Shown: positions 53,781 to 63,679, counted from the stretch's first letter. The stretch is 64,000 nt of DNA from Ammoniphilus oxalaticus (GCF_003609605.1 NZ_MCHY01000006.1:310001-374000), one strand, 5' to 3'. Notes: generated by a model from the sequence alone, not told the origin. Made by a program: numbers and translations.

Positions 53781-53798
53781 TAATTAGTGTGCTAATTA
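53781..53798. promoter_or_regulatory. MarR operator 2 (upstream of the oxidoreductase gene)
   Basis: TAATTAG-TGTG-CTAATTA, identical arms and spacing to operator 1. Confidence 0.8.
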
Positions 53799-53897
53799 TT
53801 AGTTGAATGGGGAAAGAGGAAGCAGCGCATGAGTAGCATCCGAGATAGGTAGACAGCATTTGATGAGAGGGTATGTCATTGAAATAAGGAGGCGGAA

Positions 53898-54830
53898 ATG
53901 ATGAGCAAAATGAAAGCGTTTGTTCGAGTGGACGCAAAGAATGATCGAGTAGAATTGGCAGAGGTGGCGATTCCAGAGATCGACGACAACGAAGCGCTAG
54001 TTGAAGTAAAAGCATTTGGGGTTGGGGTGCATGATCGTTATTTTATTCCGCAAGACGCCTCATTCCCTTATACGATTGGGACGGAGGCGGCGGGAATCGT
54101 TGCGAAAACAGGTAAAGACGTGACCGATTTTAAAGTGGGGGATCGCGTCATTTTAAGCAGTAGCCTCTATCCAAAAGGGGGATGTTGGGCCGAATATGTG
54201 GCCGCTTCGCCTCAAGTGATGGTCCAGATGCCCGATTCGATGGATTTCACGCTAGGCGCTTCTCTTCCTGTAGCGGGGAAAACGGCGTTGGAATCGATTC
54301 GCGCCCTTGATTTAAAACAAGGCGACACGTTGTTTGTGGCAGGGGCGTCCGGGGCAATCGGCACGCTTGTGATTCAATTGGCCAAAGCCAGGGACATTCG
54401 CGTGATTGGATCCGCTTCAAGTAAAAACCACGACTATATGAAAGCGCAGGGGGCGCTAGCGGCGGTCGATTATCGGGCCTCCAATTGGAAAGAGGATGTA
54501 TTAAACTGGAAACCGGGTGGAGTCGACGCGGCGTTGGCGATTCAGCGCGGGACGGTCAAAGATAGTATGGATGTGGTCAAAGACGGCGGCAAAGTGATCA
54601 CGGTTTCTGGCGACGATCAGGTTCTGGCGGAACGCGGCATTTTCGTCCATCAATTTGAACATCAACTCGACATCCAGCAAGCTGTGAAGATACTGATTGA
54701 AGAAATTAATTCGGGTCAACTGGACGTTGTTCTCGAACAAATCTATCCTTTTGCGGACGCGATGAGCGCCTTGGAAAAAACGGAAACAAGACATGCGAGA
54801 GGGAAGCTCGTTGTTTCAGCTGATGCCTAG
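53898..54830 (+). CDS. Zinc-independent MDR oxidoreductase (quinone-oxidoreductase-like)
   Basis: 310 residues, NADPH-dependent medium-chain dehydrogenase. VGVHDRYFI and TIGTEAAGIVAKTGKDVTDF (catalytic domain), then AGASGAIGTLVIQLAKARD (cofactor fold; AxxGxxG). The zinc-binding cysteines of alcohol dehydrogenases are missing, as in QOR-type enzymes acting on quinones or reactive carbonyls. AAGGAGGCGG precedes ATG 53898 (ATG 53901 also possible). Controlled by the adjacent MarR protein through the palindrome at 53781-53798. Confidence 0.9.
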   Translation: MMSKMKAFVRVDAKNDRVELAEVAIPEIDDNEALVEVKAFGVGVHDRYFIPQDASFPYTIGTEAAGIVAKTGKDVTDFKVGDRVILSSSLYPKGGCWAEYVAASPQVMVQMPDSMDFTLGASLPVAGKTALESIRALDLKQGDTLFVAGASGAIGTLVIQLAKARDIRVIGSASSKNHDYMKAQGALAAVDYRASNWKEDVLNWKPGGVDAALAIQRGTVKDSMDVVKDGGKVITVSGDDQVLAERGIFVHQFEHQLDIQQAVKILIEEINSGQLDVVLEQIYPFADAMSALEKTETRHARGKLVVSADA

Positions 54831-54875
54831 TCGCTGATTCTCGAGGTTGGATGTCCCAGAAAACAGTATGATAAG

Positions 54876-54909
54876 AGCCAAGTTTCTTCGTCGGAGAAGA
54901 AACTTGGCT
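54876..54909 (+). terminator. Terminator of the oxidoreductase gene
   Basis: AGCCAAGTTTCTTC (54876-54889) and GAAGAAACTTGGCT (54896-54909), perfect 14-bp stem, then TTCT. Confidence 0.85.
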
Positions 54910-54932
54910 TTCTGTATGTGGAGTGTGGAGCT

Positions 54933-55110
54933 TTAATCGTTCTTGTTAAACACGATGTCTACCCTTCGATTTCATTTTGCCCTTCTTCACTCTCATTGGA
55001 ATCAATCGGTTTCGTTTCGCCGTACCCTTTCTTTTCAATGGTCAGGTGGCTGATGTTTCCGTGATTGATTAAATATTTTTCAATCGGCGTAACTTTTACG
55101 TATCGGTTAT
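54933..55110 (-). pseudogene. Remnant of an OmpA/MotB-type C-terminal domain
   Basis: Minus strand: RYVKVTPIEKYLINHGNISH, LTIEKKGYGETKPIDSNESE, then a one-base frameshift and RVDIVFNKND with a stop. GYGETxPI...N...RRVDI is the peptidoglycan-binding motif of OmpA-like domains. The N-terminal membrane and core parts are missing; the fragment is joined to the end of the next gene upstream. Confidence 0.7.
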
Positions 55111-55653
55111 TTTTTTTTGTCTTGCTACGATAGAGACCAAAGCGCCGACGGCGCAAAGTCCGATCACGATAAACCCAGCTTGTACTGTCTGTTTTGGCAC
55201 CGATTCTGTTGTAAAAGCGAGTTCAATCGGTTCATCTAATGTCATGCCGTTTTCTGCCTGAAAAGTAGGTTCAATTTGCAAACGATACGTTGTTCCCTTT
55301 GTTAGCGGGTCCGTCGGTTTGATCGTAATTTCCCGCTGTTTTTCTGAATCGATTTGGTCATCCGTGAGATGGATTTCAATGTCAACATCTTCACCCGCAT
55401 GATCGAGTAACGAGATCGCCGCCTTGTTTTGCTGAGTGATGCCCGGGTGAACGACATTGTGAGAAAAAGATAGCTTGATCTCTTGATCGAGGGGGACCTG
55501 TTTTTCTCCATTTTTAATGCTGGATGTTTCGAGCGCAAAAGCGATGCCTTTGCCAGGCCTTCCACCTGTTCCATCCCCTTTGGCATCAACCGATGAAACC
55601 AAGACAACCAGCAGCGAAAAGGCTGTCATCCAAAATAAAAACATTTTTTCCAT
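55096..55653 (-). CDS. Secreted Ig-like (Big_5/SbsA-type) domain protein with C-terminal membrane anchor
   Basis: 185 residues. Signal peptide (MEKMFLFWMTAFSLLVVLVS, cleavage near VDA-K), an Ig-like domain (VPLDQEIKLSFSHNVVHPGI, LTKGTTYRLQIEPTFQAENG, IELAFTTES) and a C-terminal membrane helix (VQAGFIVIGLCAVGALVSIV) with a basic tail. Probably a small surface-exposed, membrane-anchored protein. The downstream OmpA fragment overlaps its end, so its natural C-terminus may have been altered. Confidence 0.75.
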   Translation of the reverse strand: MEKMFLFWMTAFSLLVVLVSSVDAKGDGTGGRPGKGIAFALETSSIKNGEKQVPLDQEIKLSFSHNVVHPGITQQNKAAISLLDHAGEDVDIEIHLTDDQIDSEKQREITIKPTDPLTKGTTYRLQIEPTFQAENGMTLDEPIELAFTTESVPKQTVQAGFIVIGLCAVGALVSIVARQKKITDT

Positions 55654-55820
55654 CCAATCTTAATCCTTTCAACGTGATCATTCTCATATTTTATATAACG
55701 AAGGCAATTAGATATCACCAATGATACATAAGGCGCTTGTCTTATCGCATCTTTTTATCGTTAAAATGATCATTTGGGCCTATGGGATAAGGAGGTTAGC
55801 AATATAAACAGTTGACCCCC

Positions 55821-55849
55821 TTGGTCTGAGCCTCAAAGTGTACTATACT
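55821..55849 (+). promoter_or_regulatory. Promoter of the TauE/SafE gene
   Basis: TTGGTC (55821-55826), 17-bp spacer, TATACT (55844-55849). Confidence 0.55.
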
Positions 55850-55907
55850 GTCAAAATGTAGTTGCATGTAGCGCGCCCGATGTTTTCGGGGAAGGGGGAA
55901 TACCGCG

Positions 55908-56621
55908 GTGGATTTGATTGCTCTCATCCTGATTATATTCATGGCCTCTCTTCTGCAATCAAGCACTGGCTTTGGCTTTTCGATTGTGGGGACCCCTTTT
56001 CTGTTCCTGGTCTATTCCGCTCATACAGCGATCCAAATTAATATCATCCTATCGCTATTCCTGTCGGTCTTTATGATGCGTCAGATCCGAGATGGAGTAA
56101 ATAAATTATTGCTTTGGAACTTGATAAAGGGAAGTTTGCCTGGTGTAGTCGGCGGGATCTTGATTTATCTACATTTACCGATGACTGGGTTAAAACGATC
56201 GGTTGGTTTCCTCATTCTTATCCTAACGATTTTACTTATATTGAACGTGACGATTCGACGGACTACTAAGCGGGACGCGGTTACGGGCGCAATTTCGGGA
56301 TTGCTAACGGCAAGCATCGGCGTGCCTGGACCGCCATTGTTGCTTTATTTTGCTGGATCCGCTATCAAAAAGGAAGAATTACGCAGCACAACGCTAGCTT
56401 ACTATCTTTTTATCTACTCCATTAGTTTGGCGCTGCAAATCTTGTTTAGCGGAACGAATGAGGAAATTTGGTTGCTATCTATGGCTGGTGTTCCATCATT
56501 ATTAGCGGGGATTGTTGTCGGTCAGCTGTTATTTAAGCGAATCAGTCAAAATACATTTAGACGATTTACATACATCATCCTGCTTTTTACAGGTGTCTAT
56601 TTAATGATGACGAGTTTCTGA
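55908..56621 (+). CDS. TauE/SafE-family anion permease
   Basis: 237 residues, about eight membrane helices. The two family repeats begin LLQSSTGFGFSIVGTPFLFL and LLTASIGVPGPPLLLYFAGS. Family members export sulfite, sulfoacetate or related C1-C2 anions; specificity unknown here. GTG start after AAGGGGGAA. No sulfur-metabolism gene is adjacent. Confidence 0.9.
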   Translation: MDLIALILIIFMASLLQSSTGFGFSIVGTPFLFLVYSAHTAIQINIILSLFLSVFMMRQIRDGVNKLLLWNLIKGSLPGVVGGILIYLHLPMTGLKRSVGFLILILTILLILNVTIRRTTKRDAVTGAISGLLTASIGVPGPPLLLYFAGSAIKKEELRSTTLAYYLFIYSISLALQILFSGTNEEIWLLSMAGVPSLLAGIVVGQLLFKRISQNTFRRFTYIILLFTGVYLMMTSF

Positions 56622-56840
56622 AAGTTGATATGAAAACGTTTCGATTCGCTAGAAGGGAAAGGTAAAAAATTAAGGGGTGAAAAAGCGCAATGTTGTAAAC
56701 TGTGATGCCGCCGCATGGATGTCAAATTACATTGTTGCCTCATTTTTTCCTCGGTTATCGACTAAAATCTTAACAAATTCGACTTAATTGAAGCCGGGCT
56801 CCCTATTGGCTAAATGGAGCTGCCGCGCTAGAATCAAGGA
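56622..56840. other. Intergenic region before the permease leader
   Basis: No gene seen; ends in the promoter of the following leader. Confidence 0.5.
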
Positions 56841-57002
56841 TATAATATGAGCGGGACATTTAGACAAAAGATATTTGGATGTTTCTGTCGCGCAATCGGA
56901 TTTCGCTAGAACGGCAGAGTCAGATTACATGCAGATGAACTGAAGTAGCAACCTTATGTTGAGATGCCCTAACTTGCGGCGGAGGAGGCTACTTCTTTTT
57001 TT
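56841..57002 (+). promoter_or_regulatory. Promoter and leader with terminator-like hairpin before the amino-acid permease gene
   Basis: TATAAT at 56841-56846 would start an RNA near 56853. GAAGTAGC (56942-56949) pairs with GCTACTTC (56988-56995) followed by seven T, about 80 bp before the permease start. This could be an attenuator or the end of an independent small RNA. I recognise no riboswitch consensus. Confidence 0.5.
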
Positions 57003-57084
57003 GTTGAAAAGATGAACATCAATGAGTTTCCTGGGGATGTGGGGCAACATCTGCTTCGCGGGAGATGAAAATGAGGGATAATGG

Positions 57085-58479
57085 ATGAGGAATGTGTTGT
57101 TTAGAAAGAAAAATTTGGGCGAGTTACTGACAAAAAAGAGGGATAATCCGCTGCAACAGTCGTTGGGGGCATTTGATCTCGTGTTGCTCGGGATTGGGGC
57201 GATCGTCGGCACGGGAATTTTTATTTTGCCCGGAACGGTCGCGGCAAACTATGCTTGACCTGGGATCGTTTTTTCGTTTTTGATCGCCGCTCTCGTCTGC
57301 GCGTTGGTCGGGATGTGTTTCTCGGAGTTTTCCTCTTCCATCCCTGTTACGGGCAGCGCCTATACTTATGGATATATTGTGTTTGGAGAAATTGTCGCCT
57401 GGTTGATCGGCTGGGCTTTGGTATTGGAATATGGGCTTGCGGTTGCCGCAGTTGCAACGGGGTGGGCTTCTTATTTGTCCACCCTATTAGCCGGATTTCA
57501 GATCATTCTTCCAACAGCGATCTCGGGCCCTTTTTCGCCTGCGGATGGAACATACGTCAATGCCCCCGCAGTCGTGATCGTCATGGCCACCGCTGTTTTA
57601 TTGTCGCGCGGCATTCACGAATCGGCAAAGCTAAATAAGATCATGGTCTTCATTAAGCTTGGCGTGATCGTTTTATTTATTTCTGTCGGCATTTTTTACG
57701 TGAAGCCCGTCAATTGGCAACCGTTCATGCCTTTTGGGATCGAAGGAGTGATGAGCGGGGCGGCCCTTGTCTTCTTTGCGTTTCTTGGGTTTGACGCGGT
57801 TTCTTCCGCTGCGGAAGAGGTCAAAAATCCGCAACGAAATTTGCCGATTGGGATTATCGGTTCGTTGCTCATTTGCGCGCTGCTTTATGTCGTCATCTCG
57901 CTCGTGTTGACGGGGATGGTTCCGTATACGCAGTTGAACGTAAGCGATCCGGTTAGCTTTGCCTTACAGCTGATCAACCATGAATGGATGGCCGGTATAA
58001 TTTCGCTGGGGGCGGTTGTTGCGATGATGACGGTCACCCTCGTAATGTTGTACGGAGGCACGAGATTGCTTTACGCGCTCGGGCGCGACGGATTGTTGCC
58101 GAAAAGCATGTACGAGTTGCACCCAAAATATAAAACACCGGTTAAAAATACGTGGGTTTTTTCTGCATTGATTGCTTTTTGCGCGGGCTTCATTCCATTG
58201 TCAAAACTGATTGAACTGGTCAACATGGGTACGCTGCTCGCCTTTACCACTGTCTCCATCGGCGTTATTTTCCTAAGGCGGAATAAAAGTGTTCCCACTG
58301 GCGGTTTTCAAGCGCCGTTTTTTCCCGTATTGCCGATTTGCGCGTTCCTGCTTTGTCTATTGTTAATCACGCAATTGTCTGTTCACACGTGGATCGCCTG
58401 CGGGATTTGGTTCGCCATCGGCTTGGTCATCTATTTTACGTACGGGCGAAAACATAGCTCCATGAATAAGGCAAAATAA
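57085..58479 (+). pseudogene. APC-family amino-acid permease with in-frame TGA stop
   Basis: From ATG 57085 (after GAGGGAT) the frame reads MRNVLFRKKNLGELLTKKRD, GAFDLVLLGIGAIVGTGIFI and TVAANYA, then TGA at 57256-57258 (codon 58), then PGIVFSFLIAALVCALVGMC and on without break to 58479 (465 codons in all). Homologues of the YfnA/CAT type have Gly at this place (AGPGIVFSF), so a single GGA to TGA change explains it. The rest, about 12 membrane helices, is undamaged, which implies a recent mutation or a sequencing error. Confidence 0.88.
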
Positions 58480-58884
58480 AGTAGGGTGATAAGGGGAGCG
58501 GCGCCTGGGTGAGAGAAACAAAGAGGATGGCTCGATCAGATAGACTCAGAAGCTGGACTTCATTTCTGAACAAGTTGTCGGAAATACCGAGTGTATTTCT
58601 CATTTGGACCGCCATGTAAAAGACCATGATACGGACATTTGAAATCTAAATAAAATCGTTGCAATGTAGCTAATAGGTCATTCCGAAATTCGCTTTCTGT
58701 TTACAGAGGGCGAATTTTCTTTTGCTAATTTTAAAATTTGTTTGTAAAAAAGCCGAGATTCCGTTTATGATGAACGAGTGAGCAAAAGATCGAAAATGGT
58801 CGAAATGTGATTGTTTACTATGGAGTGAGATCGATTTGAAAAGTTGAAAACACCTGTATTTTTTCAAAAAACAACACATTTAAA
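58480..58884. other. Intergenic region upstream of nrdI
   Basis: No gene supported. It ends in the NrdR boxes. Confidence 0.5.
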
Positions 58885-58926
58885 CTATTAGTAGTGGAAA
58901 AGTAGATAAAGTTGTACTATATTTAG
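58885..58926. promoter_or_regulatory. Tandem NrdR boxes before nrdIEF
   Basis: Core CTATATTTAG (58917-58926) matches the NrdR consensus CWATATATWG at nine of ten positions. A weaker CTATTAGTAG lies at 58885-58894, exactly 32 bp (three helical turns) upstream. Paired boxes at 15-16 or 31-32 bp are the hallmark of NrdR control. Confidence 0.8.
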
Positions 58927-58981
58927 TGGGGCAAACTTATTTACGCCTAAAATGATGAATTAAGAAGAAGGGGGTCATCAT

Positions 58982-59359
58982 ATGATGATTTATTTCTCCT
59001 CTATGACAGGGAATGTGCGCAGGTTCGTTAAAAAAACGGGTTTGCCTGTTAAAGAAATTATGCCAGGAACGATCGCAGAAGAGCCGTACATTCTGATTAC
59101 ATATACGTTTGGATTTGGAGAGGTACCCACGCCCATCCGTGAATTTTTGAACAGCAATGGCCACTTACTAAGAGGGGTAGCGGTCAGCGGGAATCGAAAT
59201 TGGGGCGCGAACTTTGGGATGGCGGGAGATTTAATTGCAGAGGAATTTGAGGTTCCGCTCTTACACAAGTTTGAATTGAGCGGGACAGCTCAGGACATAG
59301 AACAATTTAAGAGAGAGGTGGAATTGCTTTGCGTCACATTCAGCTTAATAACGAAGTGA
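58982..59359 (+). CDS. nrdI: NrdI, flavodoxin-like activator of class Ib ribonucleotide reductase
   Basis: 125 residues. FMN-binding loop SSMTGNVRRF near the N-terminus and TYTFGFGEVPTPIREFL and SGNRNWGANFGMAGD typical of NrdI. It supplies the oxidant that builds the Mn(III)2-tyrosyl radical in NrdF. AAGAAGGGGG precedes the ATG. Its 3' end overlaps nrdE by 31 bp. Confidence 0.95.
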   Translation: MMIYFSSMTGNVRRFVKKTGLPVKEIMPGTIAEEPYILITYTFGFGEVPTPIREFLNSNGHLLRGVAVSGNRNWGANFGMAGDLIAEEFEVPLLHKFELSGTAQDIEQFKREVELLCVTFSLITK

Positions 59360-61416
59360 TCCACAGAGATCATGATGGGAAATTGAAGCTTGAAAAAGAT
59401 AAAGAGGCCGTACGATCGTATTTCATCGATTATGTAAATAAGAATACAGTGTTTTTTCATGATTTGCGCGAGAAGTTGGATTACTTGATCGATAACGATT
59501 ATTACGACGCTGATTTATTTGGGCTGTACGAATTTGACGAAATTAAGAAAGTGTACGAAGCGGCCTATGCGAAGAGGTTCCGTTTTCCATCGTACATGTC
59601 CGCGTTTCGCTTTTATAACGACTATGCCTTAAAGACGAACGATGGCGAGCGGATTCTTGAACGGTATGAGGACCGAATCGCGGTCAACGCCCTGTTTTTT
59701 GGAAAAGGGGATGCGGAAAAAGCGTTAGCGTATGTTACGGCATTGATTGAGCAAGAATTCCAACCAGCCACACCGACATTTTTAAATGCGGGCAGAGCGA
59801 GACGAGGCGAACTTGTGTCCTGTTTCCTGCTTGAAGTCGGTGACAGTCTGAACGACATTAACATGGCTGAATCGATGGCGAAACAATTGTCTAAAATCGG
59901 CGGCGGCGTTTCTTTGAATGTCTCCAAAATACGGGCGAAGGGCGAATCGATCAAGGGAATTGAGAACGTGGCAAAGGGTGTCGTTGGCGTCATGAAAATG
60001 CTCGATCACGCGTTCCGGTATGCGGATCAAATGGGGCAACGTCCGGGAGCGGGTTCCGTCTATTTATCGGTTTTCCATGCTGATATAAACGATTTTCTTG
60101 AGACGAAGAAAATCAACGCGGACGAAGATTTTCGCGTGAAGACGTTGTCGATCGGCGTGGTGATTCCAGATAAATTCATCGAACTCGCGCGCGAGAACAA
60201 GTTTGCCTATGTCTTCTACCCGTACACGGTTTACAAAGAATATGGCGTCCACTTAGACGAGATGGATTTTGATGAAATGTACGATCAGCTCGTCAATAAT
60301 CCGAATGTGCGCAAAGATCGAGTGAATCCGAGGGCGATTTTAGAAAAAATTTCGGCGCTTCGTTTTGAGTCGGGTTATCCTTATGTCATGTTTGAAGGTA
60401 ATGTCAATCAGGCGCACGCATTGAATCATTTAGGAAAAGTTAAATTCTCGAATCTCTGTTCTGAGATTCTGCAGTACAGCGAACTTTCGGAGTACGCGGA
60501 CTATGGGAAAGAGGACCAGATCGGTTTGGACATCTCTTGCAACTTAGGTTCGCTAAATATCGCTAATATTATGAAAAATAAGTCGATCGAGCGGGCAGTA
60601 CGGCTAGGCACAGAGGCGTTGACGATCGTTTCTGAATCGACCGATATTGTCAATGCCCCAGCGGTTGCGCGGGCGAATCGAGAAATGCGTTCGATTGGAT
60701 TAGGCGCCTTAAATTTACACGGGTATCTCGCTCAAAACGGGATTGCATACGAAAGTGAGGAGGCTAGAGAGTTTGCCGACGTATTTTTTGCGGCTGTAAA
60801 CTATTATTCGATCCTCAAATCGAATGAACTAGCAATGGAGAACGGAAGTTCATTCTATGGCTTTGAAAACTCGACTTATCATGATGGAACCTATTTTGAC
60901 GATTATGTAAAGACGCCATACCATCCAAAATCGGATACGGTAAAAAAGTTATTTGAAGGGATGGAACTGCCGACGCCCGCAGACTGGGAAACGTTGCGCG
61001 AGAGAGTTAAGGAGAGCGGACTCTATCATTCCTATCGATTGGCGATCGCTCCGACAGGCGGGATTTCCTACGTGCAATCGGCGACAGCTTCCGTTATGCC
61101 GATTATGGAACGAATTGAGGAACGGACATACGGAAATTCCAAAACGTATTATCCGATGCCAGGTTTAACGCCGCAAACGTGGTTTTTATATAAAGAAGCG
61201 TATGATATGGATATGTTCCGCGTCGTCGATATGGTCGCTACGATTCAGCGTCATGTCGATCAAGGCATTAGTTTTACATTATTTATGAAAGATTCAGACA
61301 CGACCAGAGATTTAACAAAAATCGATCTTTACGCGCATCACAAAGGAGTAAAAACGCTCTATTACGCGAGAACGAAAGACACAGGGCAAGAAGAATGCCT
61401 ATCTTGCTCGGTTTAG
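59329..61416 (+). CDS. nrdE: Class Ib ribonucleoside-diphosphate reductase alpha subunit
   Basis: 695 residues; reduces ribonucleoside diphosphates to deoxy forms. Redox cysteines C165 ([10 protein letters not shown]) and C404 ([10 protein letters not shown]), active-site N375, C377 and E379 (SNLCSEI), tyrosines of the radical path near the C-terminus, and the mobile C-terminal CLSC pair (690, 693). TTG start nine bases after AGAGGTGG, inside nrdI. All key residues are present. Confidence 0.96.
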   Translation: MRHIQLNNEVIHRDHDGKLKLEKDKEAVRSYFIDYVNKNTVFFHDLREKLDYLIDNDYYDADLFGLYEFDEIKKVYEAAYAKRFRFPSYMSAFRFYNDYALKTNDGERILERYEDRIAVNALFFGKGDAEKALAYVTALIEQEFQPATPTFLNAGRARRGELVSCFLLEVGDSLNDINMAESMAKQLSKIGGGVSLNVSKIRAKGESIKGIENVAKGVVGVMKMLDHAFRYADQMGQRPGAGSVYLSVFHADINDFLETKKINADEDFRVKTLSIGVVIPDKFIELARENKFAYVFYPYTVYKEYGVHLDEMDFDEMYDQLVNNPNVRKDRVNPRAILEKISALRFESGYPYVMFEGNVNQAHALNHLGKVKFSNLCSEILQYSELSEYADYGKEDQIGLDISCNLGSLNIANIMKNKSIERAVRLGTEALTIVSESTDIVNAPAVARANREMRSIGLGALNLHGYLAQNGIAYESEEAREFADVFFAAVNYYSILKSNELAMENGSSFYGFENSTYHDGTYFDDYVKTPYHPKSDTVKKLFEGMELPTPADWETLRERVKESGLYHSYRLAIAPTGGISYVQSATASVMPIMERIEERTYGNSKTYYPMPGLTPQTWFLYKEAYDMDMFRVVDMVATIQRHVDQGISFTLFMKDSDTTRDLTKIDLYAHHKGVKTLYYARTKDTGQEECLSCSV

Positions 61417-61427
61417 GAGGGCATACG

Positions 61428-62396
61428 TTGACAAAAGCAGTTTACACGGCGGCGAATTGGTCGCAGCATGATGATAGTTTCACGCAATTATTTTATACGC
61501 AAAACACGCGTCAGTTTTGGTTGCCAGAGGAAATTTCGCTCACGGGCGATATTCACTCGTGGAAGTCGCTGACCGATGAAGAAAGACGCGCCTACATGCA
61601 AGTATTGGCTGGATTGACGATGTTAGATACGATTCAAGGTGATGATGGCATGACGTCCATCGTGCAACATGTTGAAGGGCATCAAAGAAAAGCGGTCCTC
61701 ACGTTTATGGCCGCGATGGAAAACGCGGTGCACGCCAAATCGTATTCGAATATATTTATGACACTCGCTTCCAAAGAGGAAATCGATGGACTATTCAGGT
61801 GGGTACAGGTTAATCCATATCTTCAACGCAAAGCCGGCATGATTCGAAACTATTATGATAACATCACGGATCAAGAGTCTTTGTACAAGGCGATGGTGAT
61901 GTCCGTGTTCTTAGAAAGTTTCCTTTTTTATTCGGGTTTCTATTATCCGCTCTATTTTTACGGGCAAGGACGAATGATGAATAGCGGCGAAATTATTAAT
62001 CTAATCATCCGCGACGAATCGATCCACGGTGTCTATGTCGGTTTGCTGGCCCAGGAACTGTATGGAAAATTCTCCGCGGAAAAGCAAGAGGAATTGAAAG
62101 ACTTCGTATTCCGTTCGTTGCAGGAATTATATGAAAATGAAGTCGAGTATACGAGTGATGTTTACGATCCGGTCGGCCTATCTAGCGATGTTAAAGTTTT
62201 CGTAAGGTACAACGCCAATAAGGCATTGGCGAACCTTGGATTCGATTCTTACTTTGAAGACGAAGAAGTGAATCCTGTTGTGTTAAACGGGCTATCCACA
62301 GAAACGAAATCACACGACTTTTTTAGCCAAAAGGGGAACGGATATAAGAAAGCGAACATTGAGCCGATTAAGGATGAAGATTTTATATTTGAGTAA
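61428..62396 (+). CDS. nrdF: Class Ib ribonucleotide reductase beta subunit
   Basis: 322 residues from TTG 61428, whose AGGAGG site overlaps the nrdE stop codon; the frame is open 11 codons further up inside nrdE. Metal-ligand helices are visible: [22 protein letters not shown] (E, H), [13 protein letters not shown] and [13 protein letters not shown] (E, H). It houses the dimetal-tyrosyl radical cofactor activated by NrdI. Confidence 0.95.
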   Translation: MTKAVYTAANWSQHDDSFTQLFYTQNTRQFWLPEEISLTGDIHSWKSLTDEERRAYMQVLAGLTMLDTIQGDDGMTSIVQHVEGHQRKAVLTFMAAMENAVHAKSYSNIFMTLASKEEIDGLFRWVQVNPYLQRKAGMIRNYYDNITDQESLYKAMVMSVFLESFLFYSGFYYPLYFYGQGRMMNSGEIINLIIRDESIHGVYVGLLAQELYGKFSAEKQEELKDFVFRSLQELYENEVEYTSDVYDPVGLSSDVKVFVRYNANKALANLGFDSYFEDEEVNPVVLNGLSTETKSHDFFSQKGNGYKKANIEPIKDEDFIFE

Positions 62397-62412
62397 CACG
62401 AGAAAAAATAGG

Positions 62413-62462
62413 CAGCGATGGGTTGGCGCGATCCGCTTCGGCGGATCGGTCTCCTGTCGCTG
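62413..62462 (+). terminator. Branched hairpin after nrdF
   Basis: CAGCGA (62413-62418) with TCGCTG (62457-62462) enclose an inner perfect stem GATCCGC-TTCG-GCGGATC (62430-62447), then TTTGCTTT. Likely terminator of nrdIEF. Confidence 0.7.
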
Positions 62463-62494
62463 TTTGCTTTACTGATGATCGAAGGCGCGCGCAA

Positions 62495-62680
62495 CGGTCA
62501 AAATTCCCGCTAGAGATCGGGTGGACAACCCGACGCGGCTGTAAGGGTAGATACTCCCGTTGGAGAGGGATCAACCGCAGAAATCCAGCGAATATGGAAT
62601 GTAACGGTCTGGAAGACCGTTACAAAGGTGGGTGATGTGCGAGAAGACGTTCCAACGGTCAAAATTCCCGTTACAGTGAG
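62495..62680. repeat. Cluster of AACGG...CCGTT hairpins
   Basis: AACGGTCAAAATTCCCG occurs at about 62496 and 62653, and GTAACGGTCTGGAAGACCGTTAC-type stem (about 62601-62623) lies between. Each unit can form a small hairpin. No gene lies here; function unknown. Confidence 0.6.
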
Positions 62681-62780
62681 GTCTGCCGCATCGGCTCGTT
62701 AGAATGATATAATTGAAGAATATTGTCGAAAGAAAGAAGAGTGGACGTTTTAAATGATGGAAGAAAATTAGGCGGGGGTC

Positions 62781-63635
62781 GTGAGATTGAAAAAATGGAT
62801 GGGGATTTTTGCGCTACTGGCGCTTGCAGCGGGTGTCTTTTATTTTCCGAAAAAGGAACAGAGTGAACAACCGCGGGCAGCTGAAGCCAAAGGGAGCGAG
62901 GCGACGTCTGAGGAGTCGGAAGCGTTAGATTATCAGGCGGTGGAGGCAATGGTAAAGCCCTCCATTGTGTTTGCTCGAATAGATGCTTCCACCCCTTTTT
63001 ATGAGAAAGAAAGAGAGAAAGATGAGCAGGCGGCAATCGGTGTTTTAGAGGCTGGCAAACAGGTTGAGATTTTAGAAGATCGTTCTTATGAGTGGTATCG
63101 TGTCCGTCCAAAAGGGACAAGCGGGGATGGCGTATGGATCAAAGCGAACGTGGATGGAATCAAAACGCTAAACATCCCGCAAGATCCGAAAACGAATGTA
63201 ACGCCGCTGCTTGAGAAGCAGTTAGAAACGTATGTGAACGGAAAAGGGTTGGCAAGCGAGACCTCGTACCTCATCTGGGTCGATTTGGACAGGCAACTGA
63301 CAAATGTGTTTGTTGGAACGCAGGGAGACTGGAAATTAGAGCGTTCAATTCTTGTTTCGACGGGTGTAAATGAAGCCCCGACGAGTAGGGGATTGTTTAA
63401 AATCGGAGCAAGAGGCGACTTTTTTTATAATCCAAAATTAGAGGGCGGGGGTTTAAACTGGGTGCGATTCAACGGGTCCTATTTGTTTCACAGTGTGACA
63501 ACAGACCGGCATGGCAATGTAATCGACGATCGCTTGGGAGCGCGTGGTTCAAGCGGGTGTATTCGGATGGGCATGGAAGAAAGCGAATGGTTCTATAAAC
63601 AGATTCCCGAAAACACAACGGTGTTTGTGCATTAG
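62781..63635 (+). CDS. L,D-transpeptidase (YkuD domain) with SH3-type module
   Basis: 284 residues. N-terminal anchor or signal (WMGIFALLALAAGVFYF), an acidic linker, an SH3_3-like module (about 65-125, AIGVLEAGKQVEILEDRSYE WYRV) and a C-terminal YkuD domain. Catalytic LFHSV histidine and SSGCIRM cysteine are present, with SRGLFKIG upstream. It makes or edits peptidoglycan crosslinks outside the membrane. GTG 62781 or TTG 62787; the second is better spaced from GGCGGGGG. Confidence 0.92.
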   Translation: MRLKKWMGIFALLALAAGVFYFPKKEQSEQPRAAEAKGSEATSEESEALDYQAVEAMVKPSIVFARIDASTPFYEKEREKDEQAAIGVLEAGKQVEILEDRSYEWYRVRPKGTSGDGVWIKANVDGIKTLNIPQDPKTNVTPLLEKQLETYVNGKGLASETSYLIWVDLDRQLTNVFVGTQGDWKLERSILVSTGVNEAPTSRGLFKIGARGDFFYNPKLEGGGLNWVRFNGSYLFHSVTTDRHGNVIDDRLGARGSSGCIRMGMEESEWFYKQIPENTTVFVH

Positions 63636-63679
63636 CCGTCGGCATGCGGCTGCGGAATGAGATGAGTTAGTAATGACAG

